A stretch of 64,000 nucleotides of DNA from Chamaea fasciata. Lineage: Eukaryota; Chordata; Aves; Passeriformes; Sylviidae. The stretch is from positions 38,328,685 to 38,392,684 of the forward strand of contig JARCOQ010000004.1 in assembly GCA_029207755.1 (NCBI GenBank). Reading direction: 5' to 3'. The notes beneath the pieces were generated by a model that had not been told where the DNA came from, made no database searches, and was given only the letters and a program-made list of their open reading frames with translations. How positions within the stretch are numbered: position 1 is the first letter of the stretch; each line of letters starts with the position of its first letter. The position numbers and the translations under genes are program-made. Positions 13,301 to 25,200 of the stretch are shown in pieces.

Positions 13301-15501
13301 AACAAAGTGGTTCATTTCCTCTCTGCATTTCTACCCCATATGAACAACATCAACACAGGCTCCCTTGAAAAATATTACTATAGCAACTGGTCTTAGGTGT
13401 CTCTCAGCAAGAGTACTCAATACTATGTAAAAGCTATTCAGTTCAACATAGTAATCCATTTAACCTCATTGCCAGTTTTGCTCCTGGGAAGAAAAAAAAG
13501 AAGTTCGAAATTAGAGAACTAATAAAGTTGCTGAGTACCTGGTAACAAATAGTAAGACAAATACATGAATAAGCAATCAAAAAAGAATTAGTGTCTTTTA
13601 CTTTCAAATTCTTATTTCAGGTGAAACATTCCATTGCAATTTTCAGTGTTCAGTAACCATATTCTAGGAACCTTTTTCAAAGCTGCTTTTCACTGACAAT
13701 AATTGTACAAGCTATGACAAGGAAGACTGAACTTTATAAATTCTTAAGGGTTTTTTTCATTCTAAGCCAACTCATTGTATTTAGTTACATGATTGCAATG
13801 AATGTTTCTTTGAGCACATGAGGATTAAGAAAGAGATGTATTTTCAGTTTCAAATCTAATATATGACTTGGAGGGAAAAATCTTTCTTAATGTCATTATT
13901 GTAAAGCAAATACTTCTAACTGTAGTTGAGTACTTAATAAGATTATTTCAAGGTTTTGTACTAATTACACTGGCGGATCAAAAGTTTTCTCAACTAGTGA
14001 AGGTCTTAAAAAAATGTTGTATCAGACTTGAACATCTGTGCGCACATTTACATGCCAAGCATATTTGAAAAAAACAACATTGAACAACACGAGAAAAGTG
14101 GAGGTTTACAAAATGGTGGTAAGAAGAAGATTGTAACTTACTTCTATATGCCCAAGCTGCCAGTGGTAATCCTAACAGATCTCGGAACACTAGCAAAGTT
14201 CAGAGATAAATACAGTGCATGCCTGAACACAGTCTGCCTGAAAAGGGAATTGATTTTTGTGTAACTAAAAAAAAGTAATGGAGTGGGTCATATGACGTCT
14301 CCTTGTCGTGTGTTACTCCTCCTGTGTTATGCTGCCACTGTATGTCACTCACAATAGCAGTGAGATTTTAGCAAGGTTTGGGAATTTCTGGTGGGGTTAC
14401 TCTGCTGCTTGTAGGGAAAAGAACCACCCTCATTTAAAAGTAAATATAATTTTTACTTCTACACAAGAGTAATTATTCTTAGCATTATGTTATTGCAATT
14501 TAAATCCAGAGAACAGCTAGTGGCAGTCTGTGCTTTGTTTCTGGAGCTTACCATGTCATTTTCTTTCACATTAAAATTCCAGTGGCTACACTATAGTTAA
14601 GCCATTCTCATTATTATCTTGTGCCCTATATTCCAAACAACTTAGAAGCTAGATCACCAAAAAATTGAAGTTTAAAAACAACTTTTTAAACACCTTAAAA
14701 CGCTTCAATTTTTTTCACTGCACTATAAATATGTAAGTACACATAAAATTGAAAACTATTTCTCAAATCATAACATGTTTGAAACTCAGACATTGCTGTG
14801 TAACTGAAAGAGAACATCATAAATCATACTGTTATTTCCTCCCATTGCTACAAGCTAGAAACTTTCAGTTGTAAAGAGCACACACTTTGTCTGGACAAAT
14901 TATTAACATTGATTGACTTTAGATATATTTGAGGTGGGAGAGGTATATTTTTGTACTGAAAATTTTAAAGTTTGTACTGTAGCTTTACATATTAATAAAA
15001 AAATTGTCATTATGTAATTTTTCCTACCAATCCTCCTATCTTTTGTTTTAAAATAAACTAGATTGTGCTTGTTAGTGTCTCCAGGATGAAATTTGGAGTA
15101 AGGTTTGACTCACGCCTGCTGTTTCAGCCACATGTTATCTTAGCAGTCAAAACCTTTATTGGAAGAAAATAGTATAAGTGAGATGAAAAGGATAAAAACC
15201 CATGTATGTCATCAAGATAATGTCTTTCTCTGCTTTCTATATTCTTCAGTAATAATGTGATTTAGAAATTTTTACTTTTTACTGTAAAAAAATGTAAGTC
15301 TAAAAACAGACAAAAAATTAAGGCTTTGACTTTCTTCAATCTTTGGGAAAAAAAGGAAAAAGAGAGTAAATGTAGCTGAAATGCAGAAAGGGTCTAGATC
15401 TTCTGTATCTGGGAGAATTTTTTTCTTACCTGAAATCCAACCTTACATAAAGACTCTTTATGTATGGTACACCTTAGACCCCAGTTCAAAGTCCGTTCAC
15501 T
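10398..15501. other. Non-coding DNA with A18 tract and short palindrome
   Basis: A run of 18 A at 10596-10613 leads into repeated AAGCTTTT units and a perfect 10-bp inverted repeat, TTTTAAAGCT / AGCTTTAAAA (10625-10634 and 10636-10645, one-base centre). The rest is AT-rich DNA with no recognised gene. The small frames at 12865-13068 and 13083-13343 look like chance. The stretch around 11380-11900 is less AT-rich but unidentified. Confidence 0.5.
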
Positions 15502-15564
15502 CAGAACAGCAAACTAACCCAGAACAGCAAACTGACCAAGAGAACAAACTAACCCAGAACAGCA
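15502..15564 (+). repeat. Short imperfect tandem repeat, unit about 19 bp
   Basis: Successive units share CAGAACAGCAAACTAACC, with a shortened AGAGAACAAACTAACC variant and a terminal CAGAACAGCAC. There are about three and a half units. The frame at 15381-15668 that crosses it gives a Q/T/N-rich peptide only because of the repeat; I do not call it a gene. Confidence 0.7.
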
Positions 15565-18500
15565 CTGCCCAAAGTTTGTCAGGAAGAAAATGCCAATACA
15601 ACTTCATCAGACCTTTTAAATGCTACACTCAAAACTGCAGAGAGGTGCATACACCTGCTCCAGAATAAGTTCTTGGATGGACCTGGTCCCGGTATTCTGC
15701 TTTTCCAAGGCAAAACCCCCAGACAAACTTACAGATGTAGAAAGTAGTGTTTGGGTCTAATTGTATGTATTGTCTAGAATTTCCTTAAAAACAGGAAGCA
15801 CTGGTTCATCTCCTTTCTGTGCTGTATAGATGCACACATAGAAATCAAAATGTGTATGAATGCACACTGCCTGCTGCGGGGTGCAGGTCAGAGGTAGATG
15901 CCTGTGGCAACCCAGGGACATTCCAGTGGGAACCAGCTGAGGGAACATTCAGGGTCTGTTGGGACAAGTGGATAGTTTGCAAGAGCAAGTGTTATGCAAG
16001 CAGAAAATTCAGCTCCCTACTTTCAGGATGCCTAACATTTCTGGTGATTAAGGTAGCCACTGGAAAACAAATGTTGTGGCATAAGTAATAAGACTTCATA
16101 TGGCAGTGAGAATCTGCATCTGCTCCAGGACACCTGAGCTCACTGCTGCACTGAAGCACTATCCTTGGTTTCTCTCAGTCCTGCATCAATCTTGACTCAT
16201 GCATGGCAGGAAAGTGCTTAGGGTAACACCCGTGAGATGGGAGAGAAATTTTAAATATGTAGAAGCAGAGAGAGGAAAGGAATTTGGTTTTGTTATATAA
16301 CAGGTGACCCGGCTTACTGATGGAAATATTTTCCTCTTCACAAGAACTCAGTGATCATTTTAAGTGAGGGCAATTGAACAGTGTGTTCTGAACAGACAGA
16401 GGTTCTTGCTAAAAGGTATCTATACGCAGTATGAGTTATTGTCATCCAACAGAGGGCATTGCTATGGAAGCAGAGGTCAGAATGCTTCTGGCTGAATGTC
16501 ACAATCAGACCAACAGTACAAAACCTGCACCCAAGGTTCTTAGAGCTTCCTAGTATCTAGAAGGTTCTTAAAGGCATCTAGAAACTTAAAATAAAAATGG
16601 AGGCATTAAAGGAACTTTGTGAAATTTTGGAGAGTGACAGAAAAAAAGAAACAAAACCATAGGTCTGGGTTTACTGAGTCACTGAACTTTTTCATATTTG
16701 ATAAAGTAAAATTAAATAAAGTCACATACAACGTATGGGGAAAAGGTCTCATTATTATTACTGTTTTTGCTCAGGGTAATTTTTTTTCTTTTTGTACTTG
16801 TGCTTTTACAGGTACATTCTTCAATATTCTGGTACCTTCCAAAGGCACTGTCAGGCAAATTGCAGCTTGAACAAATGGTTTTGTTCTTCCTCTAACATGG
16901 AATTGGAATTTGTTACTGCTCCTTCATCTGCTTACAAAAAGGTGAAACAATTTTATGAGTCTGTTGATTTTGAGGGCAATAAGCAATGACTGAGAGCAGA
17001 GCTCAGGCTGCAGGGGTGCTTTGTCTGGTAGCTTGTGCCCCTCAACGTTGTTAGAAAACAGCATCTCCTCCGTCTCCCTGTGGCACTGGCAAAGCTGATT
17101 CAAGTCTTTATTTATACAGTCATAAATAAATAAAGAGAATTGTTAAGTAACCACCAACTGTTTTATTGTAGTTTGCCATTAGTATGAAAGGTTTGCCAAT
17201 TTATGCATCTAGCAAGTAATGATATTAACTAGGAAATAAGGAAGGTCTCTTCTCACAGGTGAAAACCATCCCTTCCTGAATTCAACATGAATGTAAACAC
17301 AGGAAAATTAATCCATAAATAAACCAAATGAACTCATATGCCACGATGCCTCTCACACCAGTTTTAATATTAACGATCCGTGTCATTCAGAGGTTGTTTA
17401 AAGAACCAGCTGGGATAATTAGAGCTTGGCTTTGAATCCGACATTAGTACTAGAATTAGGAAATTGATCACTCTATCCCAGGTGCCAGGTGGCAAAACTT
17501 CTTTCCTCCCCAGATATTGACAAACTACCAGGGCTTACTGCAGGAGACAGCTCGAGGTGCACAAGGATTAGCCTTCTTTGCACTCCCCAGCTCTACAGGC
17601 AGCAATGTCAGAGGAGGGGAGATAGCTAAAGCCAGTCACAGCAACCTGTGGCAATAACAACATGCCAGAACTCTTAAACTGCTGTGAGGGCTGATTTTTC
17701 TCCCTCCACCCCTGCTTTTTCCGCCTCCCTGCTGTAGAAATGCACCGGCTTTGCACTCTGCTGATAGACTTGAGCCTGTCACATCTCCTTCATCTCCTAG
17801 AATGAGGGAAAGGCAGTTGGATTCATAGCACCTCATCAGCAGAGCATTGGCTGACCAAATGAAGAATAAACAGGTGAATTTGGTGAGTTTCTTGTACTAT
17901 TTAAATGTGTTGAAAAGAAGTAAGGGAGTTGTTTTGAAAGTTAATTTCAGATGTTGGGATTGCCCTTTCCTAAGTCTCTAGAGGGTGGCATGGGTAGGAA
18001 ACTCTGGAAATTTACTTTAATAGCTCTGTCTGATCCTCTGAGATCAGCTGCAGGCTTAAGTAGAATGACTCCAAAACCACTAATGCCTGAAAATATCTCT
18101 CTTCTTGACTGATGCAGCATCAGGATATTAAAAACTTTGTATTATACAGCAATTAGCTGTTTATAGCTTTGCTGTTCCAGAATGCACAAACAAAGTAATG
18201 GATCCAGAAATGTTTCAAATGCCTTAAATAAATTGGCACTGCCATGGAAGGGAAAAGATGAAGTTCAAGATTTCCACCCAGTTTAATGTAATATAAGTTC
18301 ATTAATTAATTTATGAAGCTTTCAAATAATAAGGACAAAATAAATAAAAGTTGCTTTTTTAAGTTATGAAAGAATACTAGTGTCTTGACTTCTCTGCTCT
18401 GATTGCTAGATGTTTAATTCTTGCACACAGAGTGTATACACAGAGTGCCACTGTTTTGGTCTTTGCTACCTATAGAATTTGTCTACTTTTTCAGCACCAT

Positions 18501-21500
18501 TTATTGTATGGACTAGGAAATTGATTAAATGAGAATTTGTTTCTGCACCCTGCTCTGGTACCAACATGCAAATACACTTCAAGGGCTGATCCTTAATTTT
18601 GTTGAGTACTTCGACCAAGTGGAATTGGTTTTGGATGAGTGAGATATTTTCATCAAAGGTTTTGATAGTTATTGCTTTGGACCTCACAGTTTATTAGAAT
18701 AAAGAGACAAGGATATTTAGGTGCAGTAAAACTTTTTATCTTATTTGGGTGATAAGAACATAGAATTTGCTTGCACTGTGAAATGTACTTTACACAGAAC
18801 ATATCCTTTTATGACTAAAACTGCACAAATAAAAGAAATTTTCCTGAAGAAGGCTAATTTGAAAAGGTGTTCTGACTATGGTAAGTGATCCTACTGCTTC
18901 CTAGAAGATTAACTGTGAAGTGAAATGTCTTGCTTCCTCTACTTTCCATATTATGACTTTGGTTTAGAGGCATTCTAAGTGAGGTAAGTGCTGAGAGATG
19001 ACGTCTGACAGCAGTGTTATGAGTGGGGGCAGAAAGAGCTTTTTTGGACAGAGTAGAGTCTGAGCAAGTTTATAAAAAAAGCATTATGTGAAACAGCCAT
19101 CACAGCCCTCTGGCACAGAAGAATGGGGACCTGCATTTTAGGTTTGTGGCTTGCTGTAAAGGTTCAAGTTGATTTATTGACAGCACGAAGACCTGCCTAT
19201 ATATGGCTGGAAATTATAACATTCTCATTATTGGGAGAAGGGACAGATGAAATGTAAAATGGATTCTCTGGGTCTTTTCCACTACTATTCAGGTTTAACA
19301 GAGAAATATTTTGAGATGCAAAATATGCAGGTCTGTCTTGCTTGCGTGCAGCCCCAGAGGCAGAGATGCAGAGGCTGTCATATTTCAAAGCATAGCAAAA
19401 GAGATTAAGACATCCAGGAGTATTTCCCCAGCAACTGAATAGCATGGTCGAAAGATCTCAGTGTTTCTGAAGGATTCTTAAAAATATATGCTGCTTATGT
19501 TGTTAGCTATGCTAACTAAACTTGAAAGGGGAAGAGGGCTCAGGGAGAAGTTAGGACTGGCATTTTGATTTGTGGTTTCTGGATCCCAAATATAATTCTA
19601 CAGTATGTTAAAATGATATAGAAAAAATATTTTGGAGGTCTTATTTTTTAAAATTCATTGATAGAAAAATATTTTTTCTAATTTCACTCTCTTCATGAAA
19701 GTATAAATGTACAAATACCCTTTGAAAGTCACTGACTTTCACAAGAAGTTGTCTTGTGGAGGTCTGATACACTTTTTGTTTATTTTTATATTTCTTCTTT
19801 TAATGCAAAAAATTGCACAAATTTAAGGTATATTAACACCCTATTCCTGTTGATCTCTGTGTTCTCCACAGCAGTCCTGTGACTGTTTTGTCGCAAGTGG
19901 TGAAGGGAATACATACATAGAGTACAGTATTGCTAAAACAATAAACATAAACTCACTTGAGTACAAAATAATATTAAAAAAGAAGAAAATTAAAACCCAG
20001 TGTTGCCCAATAGCCCAAAGTCTTCTGAAGGATAAGAGTTATTTCAGAAAGACAGCAGTATATTTTAAAATGGGTAGGAATGTAATTTGGAACATATAAT
20101 TTATAATAGAGATTAAAGGATTCATTTTTTGCAGGTTTTCTTTGTAGACATTAAAAATGATAGTTCAGCTGTGCAATGGCATTCTTCCCATCTTAAATAT
20201 CTTTATTACAAAAGAGCAGGTGTAGTCCCTGCCTGTATTGCTGTATTTTTTGCTTTCAGTGGTACTGTATAATATTAGCATAAACAGTAGTGACCCTATT
20301 CACATATACCCTAAAACATACAGAAAACTGTTATTTTTGTTTTAAGGGAGCACCTTGGAAAAAGTCCTCCTGATGGTTGTAACTATATTGGCTGAGCATA
20401 TCATTTAAAAACTCCAGTTGTTGCATGACATCTCTTCTCCAAGAAGTTGAAGTGTCAAGGTTGTCCAGGGAGGATCAAGTTTCCCAAGATGGCTCTGGTA
20501 AAGCTTTTGTGACTAGCACAAAAGAGAAAAGGACAGGTTTTCAGTGTCATGTATCTCTAAAGTAGATTTCTGCTGCTTTGGTCTCTTGGAGTCTGTTTCT
20601 ATTGGTGTCCTCCAGCTCTGGTCCTGACCAGGACTCACCAGCTCACAGGCGGTCCTTCCTCAGAAAATCACCCAGCAAGGTACCTCAAGGAACACATTTT
20701 CAGTATAGTCAGGCCCAAAAGCATGTGTGAATTAGATACCACCACACTTTCTATCCACAGATTTTAAATGGATGGGCCATCCGTGACCAGTACCAGGTGG
20801 TTCATTTTCTAGACTGTGGGCATAGCAACCTATCTGCTGGCAGTGGTTGCTAACATTGGCATTTTCCACACGTCCAAGCATCAATCTGCTCCACTTTCTG
20901 ACACTCTGCTCTGCTGGATGAAGGATTGCCTTTCTGCCTTTGGAGTGCTAATTGCTGCTGAGGTATGTTTCATAGATCTTCAGGGCATATGAGATTGTGT
21001 CAGTGGAAAATAAATGCTCCACCAACAAGCTGACTCCCTCTCAGCTGGAGGGGTGATATGCCAGTGTCTGGGTCAGCAGAAGTTTGTTGTGACTGAAAAC
21101 CAGCTGTGGGGATGGGTATGTGAGTGTGGTGTGGGAGTTGCTGGTTGTCTTGTGAAGCAGATGTGAAGTTTTCTTGGCATGAAACACCCTCTCCTCACTT
21201 TACTGGTTACTGGTTAATGGCTGGTTACTCATGGCACTGCTGCCTGAGAAACACTGTACTCACAGAATTACACCTAGAATTACATTGACTGTGCTAATCA
21301 TGAATTGTTTTTGTCTGATCACCAGTTTTGTTCAGTAGGAATAACACAGAGTTTCAGGGGAAAATGTAAAATATTAGGAAGACACTGATCAGAAAGAGAC
21401 AAGGGAAGCAGCCTTTATGCGAAGCATCTGGATAGGTGTTTTGTCCGAAGTACAGTAAGGTGCAGGTAAGTTTTGGTTTTCCTTAAGTGAGGCCTTCTCT

Positions 21501-22027
21501 TAAAAGACCAGGTGCATGAATGGTTTGAAATACATTTGAGGGACCGCATAATTTCTATGGAATAAATGCATATTTGCTAGGTTTTTCTCATCAGCTTCAA
21601 GTAAATGGCATCCCCTAATCATAATTTTAAATAGGGTGGGTTGTCTTGTGATAGCTGGCTACCCTTCCATGACTTTAAACGTGCAATATGAATAGGATGA
21701 CAGTGTCTTGTTGAAATGGAGACTGCATCGAGGCTTGAGGGTCACTCCAATATAGAGCCAATGTTTCTAGAGGTGAAGTTGCAATGCTCTTTTCTCTCTA
21801 AATAAATATATAGACCAGAGTGTCTTTAAATGAGTTCAAAATTAAGGGCTGAAGTATCTAACATGTGAATTACTCCTTTTTCTCATGTTGCTCTCCTTAA
21901 TTCCTTATGGCAAAATTTTGGGGATTGCCACAAAGACTGAAAAAGGTTAACACAAGGTAAAAAAGCTGTTGTTTAATTACGCTGCCAGGCCTTTAATTTC
22001 ATACCCTGGAGATGCTGTGACCTTTCT
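15565..22027. other. Non-coding DNA
   Basis: No exon or transposon was recognised. A near-consensus CTCF core, CCAACAGAGGGCA, lies at 16446-16458 with one mismatch (A at the fourth position); this is weak evidence alone. The 89-codon frame at 15819-16088 has several cysteines but no recognisable domain. Confidence 0.5.
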
Positions 22028-22242
22028 GACGACGGGGTATTTTGGCTGGTGATTGCAATTAGTTGCAATCGTGACCTGTAGTGTGTGAACTGTGAGCGCT
22101 GCTGACTGGCTGGTCCTGACGCCCAGTCACACTCCGGGCCACAGGACAGAGCGGGGATGTGCTCGGGTGTTCCTGATCCGGCTTTGCCCTCTGGTGGTAC
22201 CGCGAGAAAGATTCCCTGAGCTCGAGAGAGATAAAGCCTCCG
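22028..22242. promoter_or_regulatory. CpG cluster with CTCF core, candidate regulatory element
   Basis: About 13 CpG dinucleotides fall in about 215 bp inside a long CpG-poor, AT-rich region. The cluster holds a perfect match to the CTCF core on the minus strand (22185-22197) and an inverted pair GATTGCAA / TTGCAATC (22051-22058, 22063-22070) that resembles two C/EBP half-sites in a short hairpin. A 165-codon minus-strand frame (21973-22470) covers the same place but has no recognisable domain. The best reading is an enhancer, insulator or small orphan CpG island. An old LTR or an unrecognised exon is possible. Confidence 0.5.
22185..22197 (-). promoter_or_regulatory. CTCF-binding core motif
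   Basis: The plus strand TGCCCTCTGGTGG is the reverse complement of CCACCAGAGGGCA, which satisfies every position of the CTCF core CCASYAGRKGGCR. A 13-base degenerate motif can occur by chance in 64 kb. Its location inside the local CpG cluster raises the chance that it is bound. Confidence 0.55.
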
Positions 22243-25200
22243 AAGACCCTGAAAAAGCACTAGGGAAACAGCAGGCATGCCTGATGGATGTAAAAGTACA
22301 CTAAAAGAAGGAAAGGTCTCACACACATCAGTACTGTGGATGCCAAAGAGAATGGCAAGGAAGTCAGAGGCAGCAAAGTTCAGTGCTCCTTCATCGAGGT
22401 ATGCCGAAGAAGTTTTTCTGACATGCAGTTCCTCACTGCTCTGATGAATCCTTTGACATGACAAATACATACACTTGAAAATTTCATAAGTATTGTCTTA
22501 TTGAAGCTCAGTTCTTTATCTGATTATGAGGACATGCCCTGAAAACTCTGTTCTGTGTCTTGGTAATGGAGAGAAATTTGGGGAATTGGGAACTTTAATA
22601 AGGGACATCTCACCAGCCTTCAGAAAGCTTTGAGTAATTCTAAGGGGCTTTCAAGGAGTGGCCTTTCATTTAACTGGCAGGTGTTTTTGACAGGAGACAG
22701 GTTTTTTTATTTTTACAACCTGGGTGTTTTATGTGCTGGCAGTTTTGCATGTGCATGAATAAAACTTCTGCTTTTCCTCTTGGAAAAGAAACTACCAATT
22801 ATTTATAGCCTATAAGGAAAAAAAAATGCAAAATACTTATCCAAGAATACAACTGAAGTGTAAATCAGGTGTCAAGCAGCAAGTACAATAAAGAATGTTG
22901 CAGTTTGAGGGGAATAACTCTCTTGGGCAATATCCAAAAAAGGTGCACAGTTTGAATGTCTAGATGCAGCTTCATTTAACGTTTTTGCTGCTTTTCTTTC
23001 TACTTTAAATTAAGGAACAAATAGATTAATGTCTTTCAGGGACAGGATGGATTTTTCTCACTGAACAAAAGGTTTTTTAGTCTCAGGGAAAAAGTTTGGA
23101 ACAGTTGTTATTATATCAAGTCAAATGAAAAAGCAAAACAGATCCCCCCTTTTTTAAACTATTTTTTTAGCATTTATAAGCAGAAATTACCAGTAAAAAG
23201 AGAATCAATGTACTTACAGAGATATGCAAGTGTTGGGCTACTGCAAGTTTTTTCCACTGCAATAATTTTGTGGAAATGGCTACGAATGAAGAACAGAATA
23301 AAATCTAGGGCGTGGCAGAAATTATGTATCTTGTCATATTTTTCTGAAATGTTGACATTCTGATACAGCCTGGTTATAGGAGACATTGCACTTATCATAT
23401 CCTGTATCATGGTCTTTCAAAGAAAGAGCAATAAAATAATCCTTCCTATTATCTACATGAACACATATACCTCCCTTCTTGCAAAAATTTGTTTTCTCTT
23501 TTGTGTTCTGGATCCTGACTTTAATTATTTAAACTTTGCAAAGCTCTGTGCTGGAAATGGACAGTACAGTACAATTTTGTTATTCCGGCAGTATCACATT
23601 ACCTGAAACCAACCAGAAACCATCCTGAAACTGAGGTCAGAAAATGGTGTCCTGGGAAAGGTGTCATAGTACTATTAAAAAGCCAAAAGCCAAAAAACTC
23701 TAGGAAGCATTCCCCTCACACAGATCAGCAGTTGTTTTTACACCAGAAATTTCAAGACGCTGTGTACCCAAAGTGATGCTGTCCATTTAATTGCAGCAGG
23801 GTTCTTGAGGTATTTTGTGCCCATGGTAGAAGAAGAAATAAATTAAAACCTAAAATATACATATTTGTGAATGTTTTCATGTCAAATGAGATCTTTGCTG
23901 CTCTCATCTTCAATTTTGCTAGTGTTTAGCCACAAAAGGAAAAGTATTTCTCTTTTATCTCAGTGTAAAGGATCCACTGCTATCAGTTCTGATTTCAGCA
24001 TTCAAAATTTTGACACTCTCTTTTAGTAAATAAGGTTCCTTCTTAACACAACTATGCCTGCAAAACCGTGAAATAAATAATTACCATTGATATAACCCAT
24101 ATCATCATAGTTGCTATACTGGACAGCATCTGTGTATTTGGGAAGAATCACTTGCATGCTTTAAAATGCTAAAATTTGCCAGTTTATTACACTAAATTTC
24201 TGGACAAAAGCATGAATGACTTCTTTAAATAGTCTGTTCAAAACACAGCATTTATCTTTTTAAGAGAAATAAATTTCAAATTCTTCTCACTTTAAAAATG
24301 TACTTTTTCTTTTGTTGAAGAGAAATAAGCAATGCACTTCTGATTCTTCTTCTTTCCCTTAAAATTCCATCTGTTTACACGGGCATTTTTCTCCTTCAAA
24401 GGATAAAGAAATAAAAAATTATTAATAACTGCATGAATATAGGCTGTTAGAGCAGGCAATGATTCTGGATTTCTAAAGTTAGTTGGTACAAATAACACAT
24501 ACTCTGTACTTTGGGGGCACTAGCTTTGGTAGCTAATTTTATGCAATTCACTTCCAAGTAAAAATATAAGCTGCTTCTAATTACTCATTGATATCACTTC
24601 AGTTTTCTTAGTAGGTGTCTTTTAAAACACTAATAACTCATGGATACTTATAAGAAAGACTTTCCATGTTTAGTGTACAGCATCTAAAACCATGAGAAGG
24701 CAGAGTAGGAAGAAAATTAGGAGAGATGAAATAAAGACTTGAACTTAAAGTTGGTATTAGGGTGTTTACATTTTGGTACCTGCACTGTTGGAGGGTTTCA
24801 AGGGTTAAAATATGGTGAAAATTGTGAATGAGGAAAATGGCTTATGACTAACACTTGAGTAGGTGTGGGCGAGACAGTGAGGAGGAGAGAAAATCAAGAT
24901 CAATACTGAGACCTTCAAGACCCAGACAAATACTTAGGTAACTGGGATTTGGTTTGGAAAGCCAAGTTCATTATCTCTACTGCAAATGCCTACAACCTTC
25001 TATGTGTAATACCCCTTCCCATATTCTTTAGCCCTGTTCTTCTTCCATTTCTGCTGGTTAGTGTACAAAATGATGCAGGAAGAGTAAATTCCCTAGTAGA
25101 GTCACTTAAGCTTAGTGATCATTTCCACATCGTAGTTTAAGACATCATCCTGCATGTTTTACCAAAGTATCCAAAGAATTGTCAAAGTTCCCTGCAATTG

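Noticed and set aside
21973..22470. 165-codon minus-strand frame over the CpG cluster
   Set aside because: No recognisable domain, no flanking splice evidence, and the local CpG richness alone explains the lack of stops.
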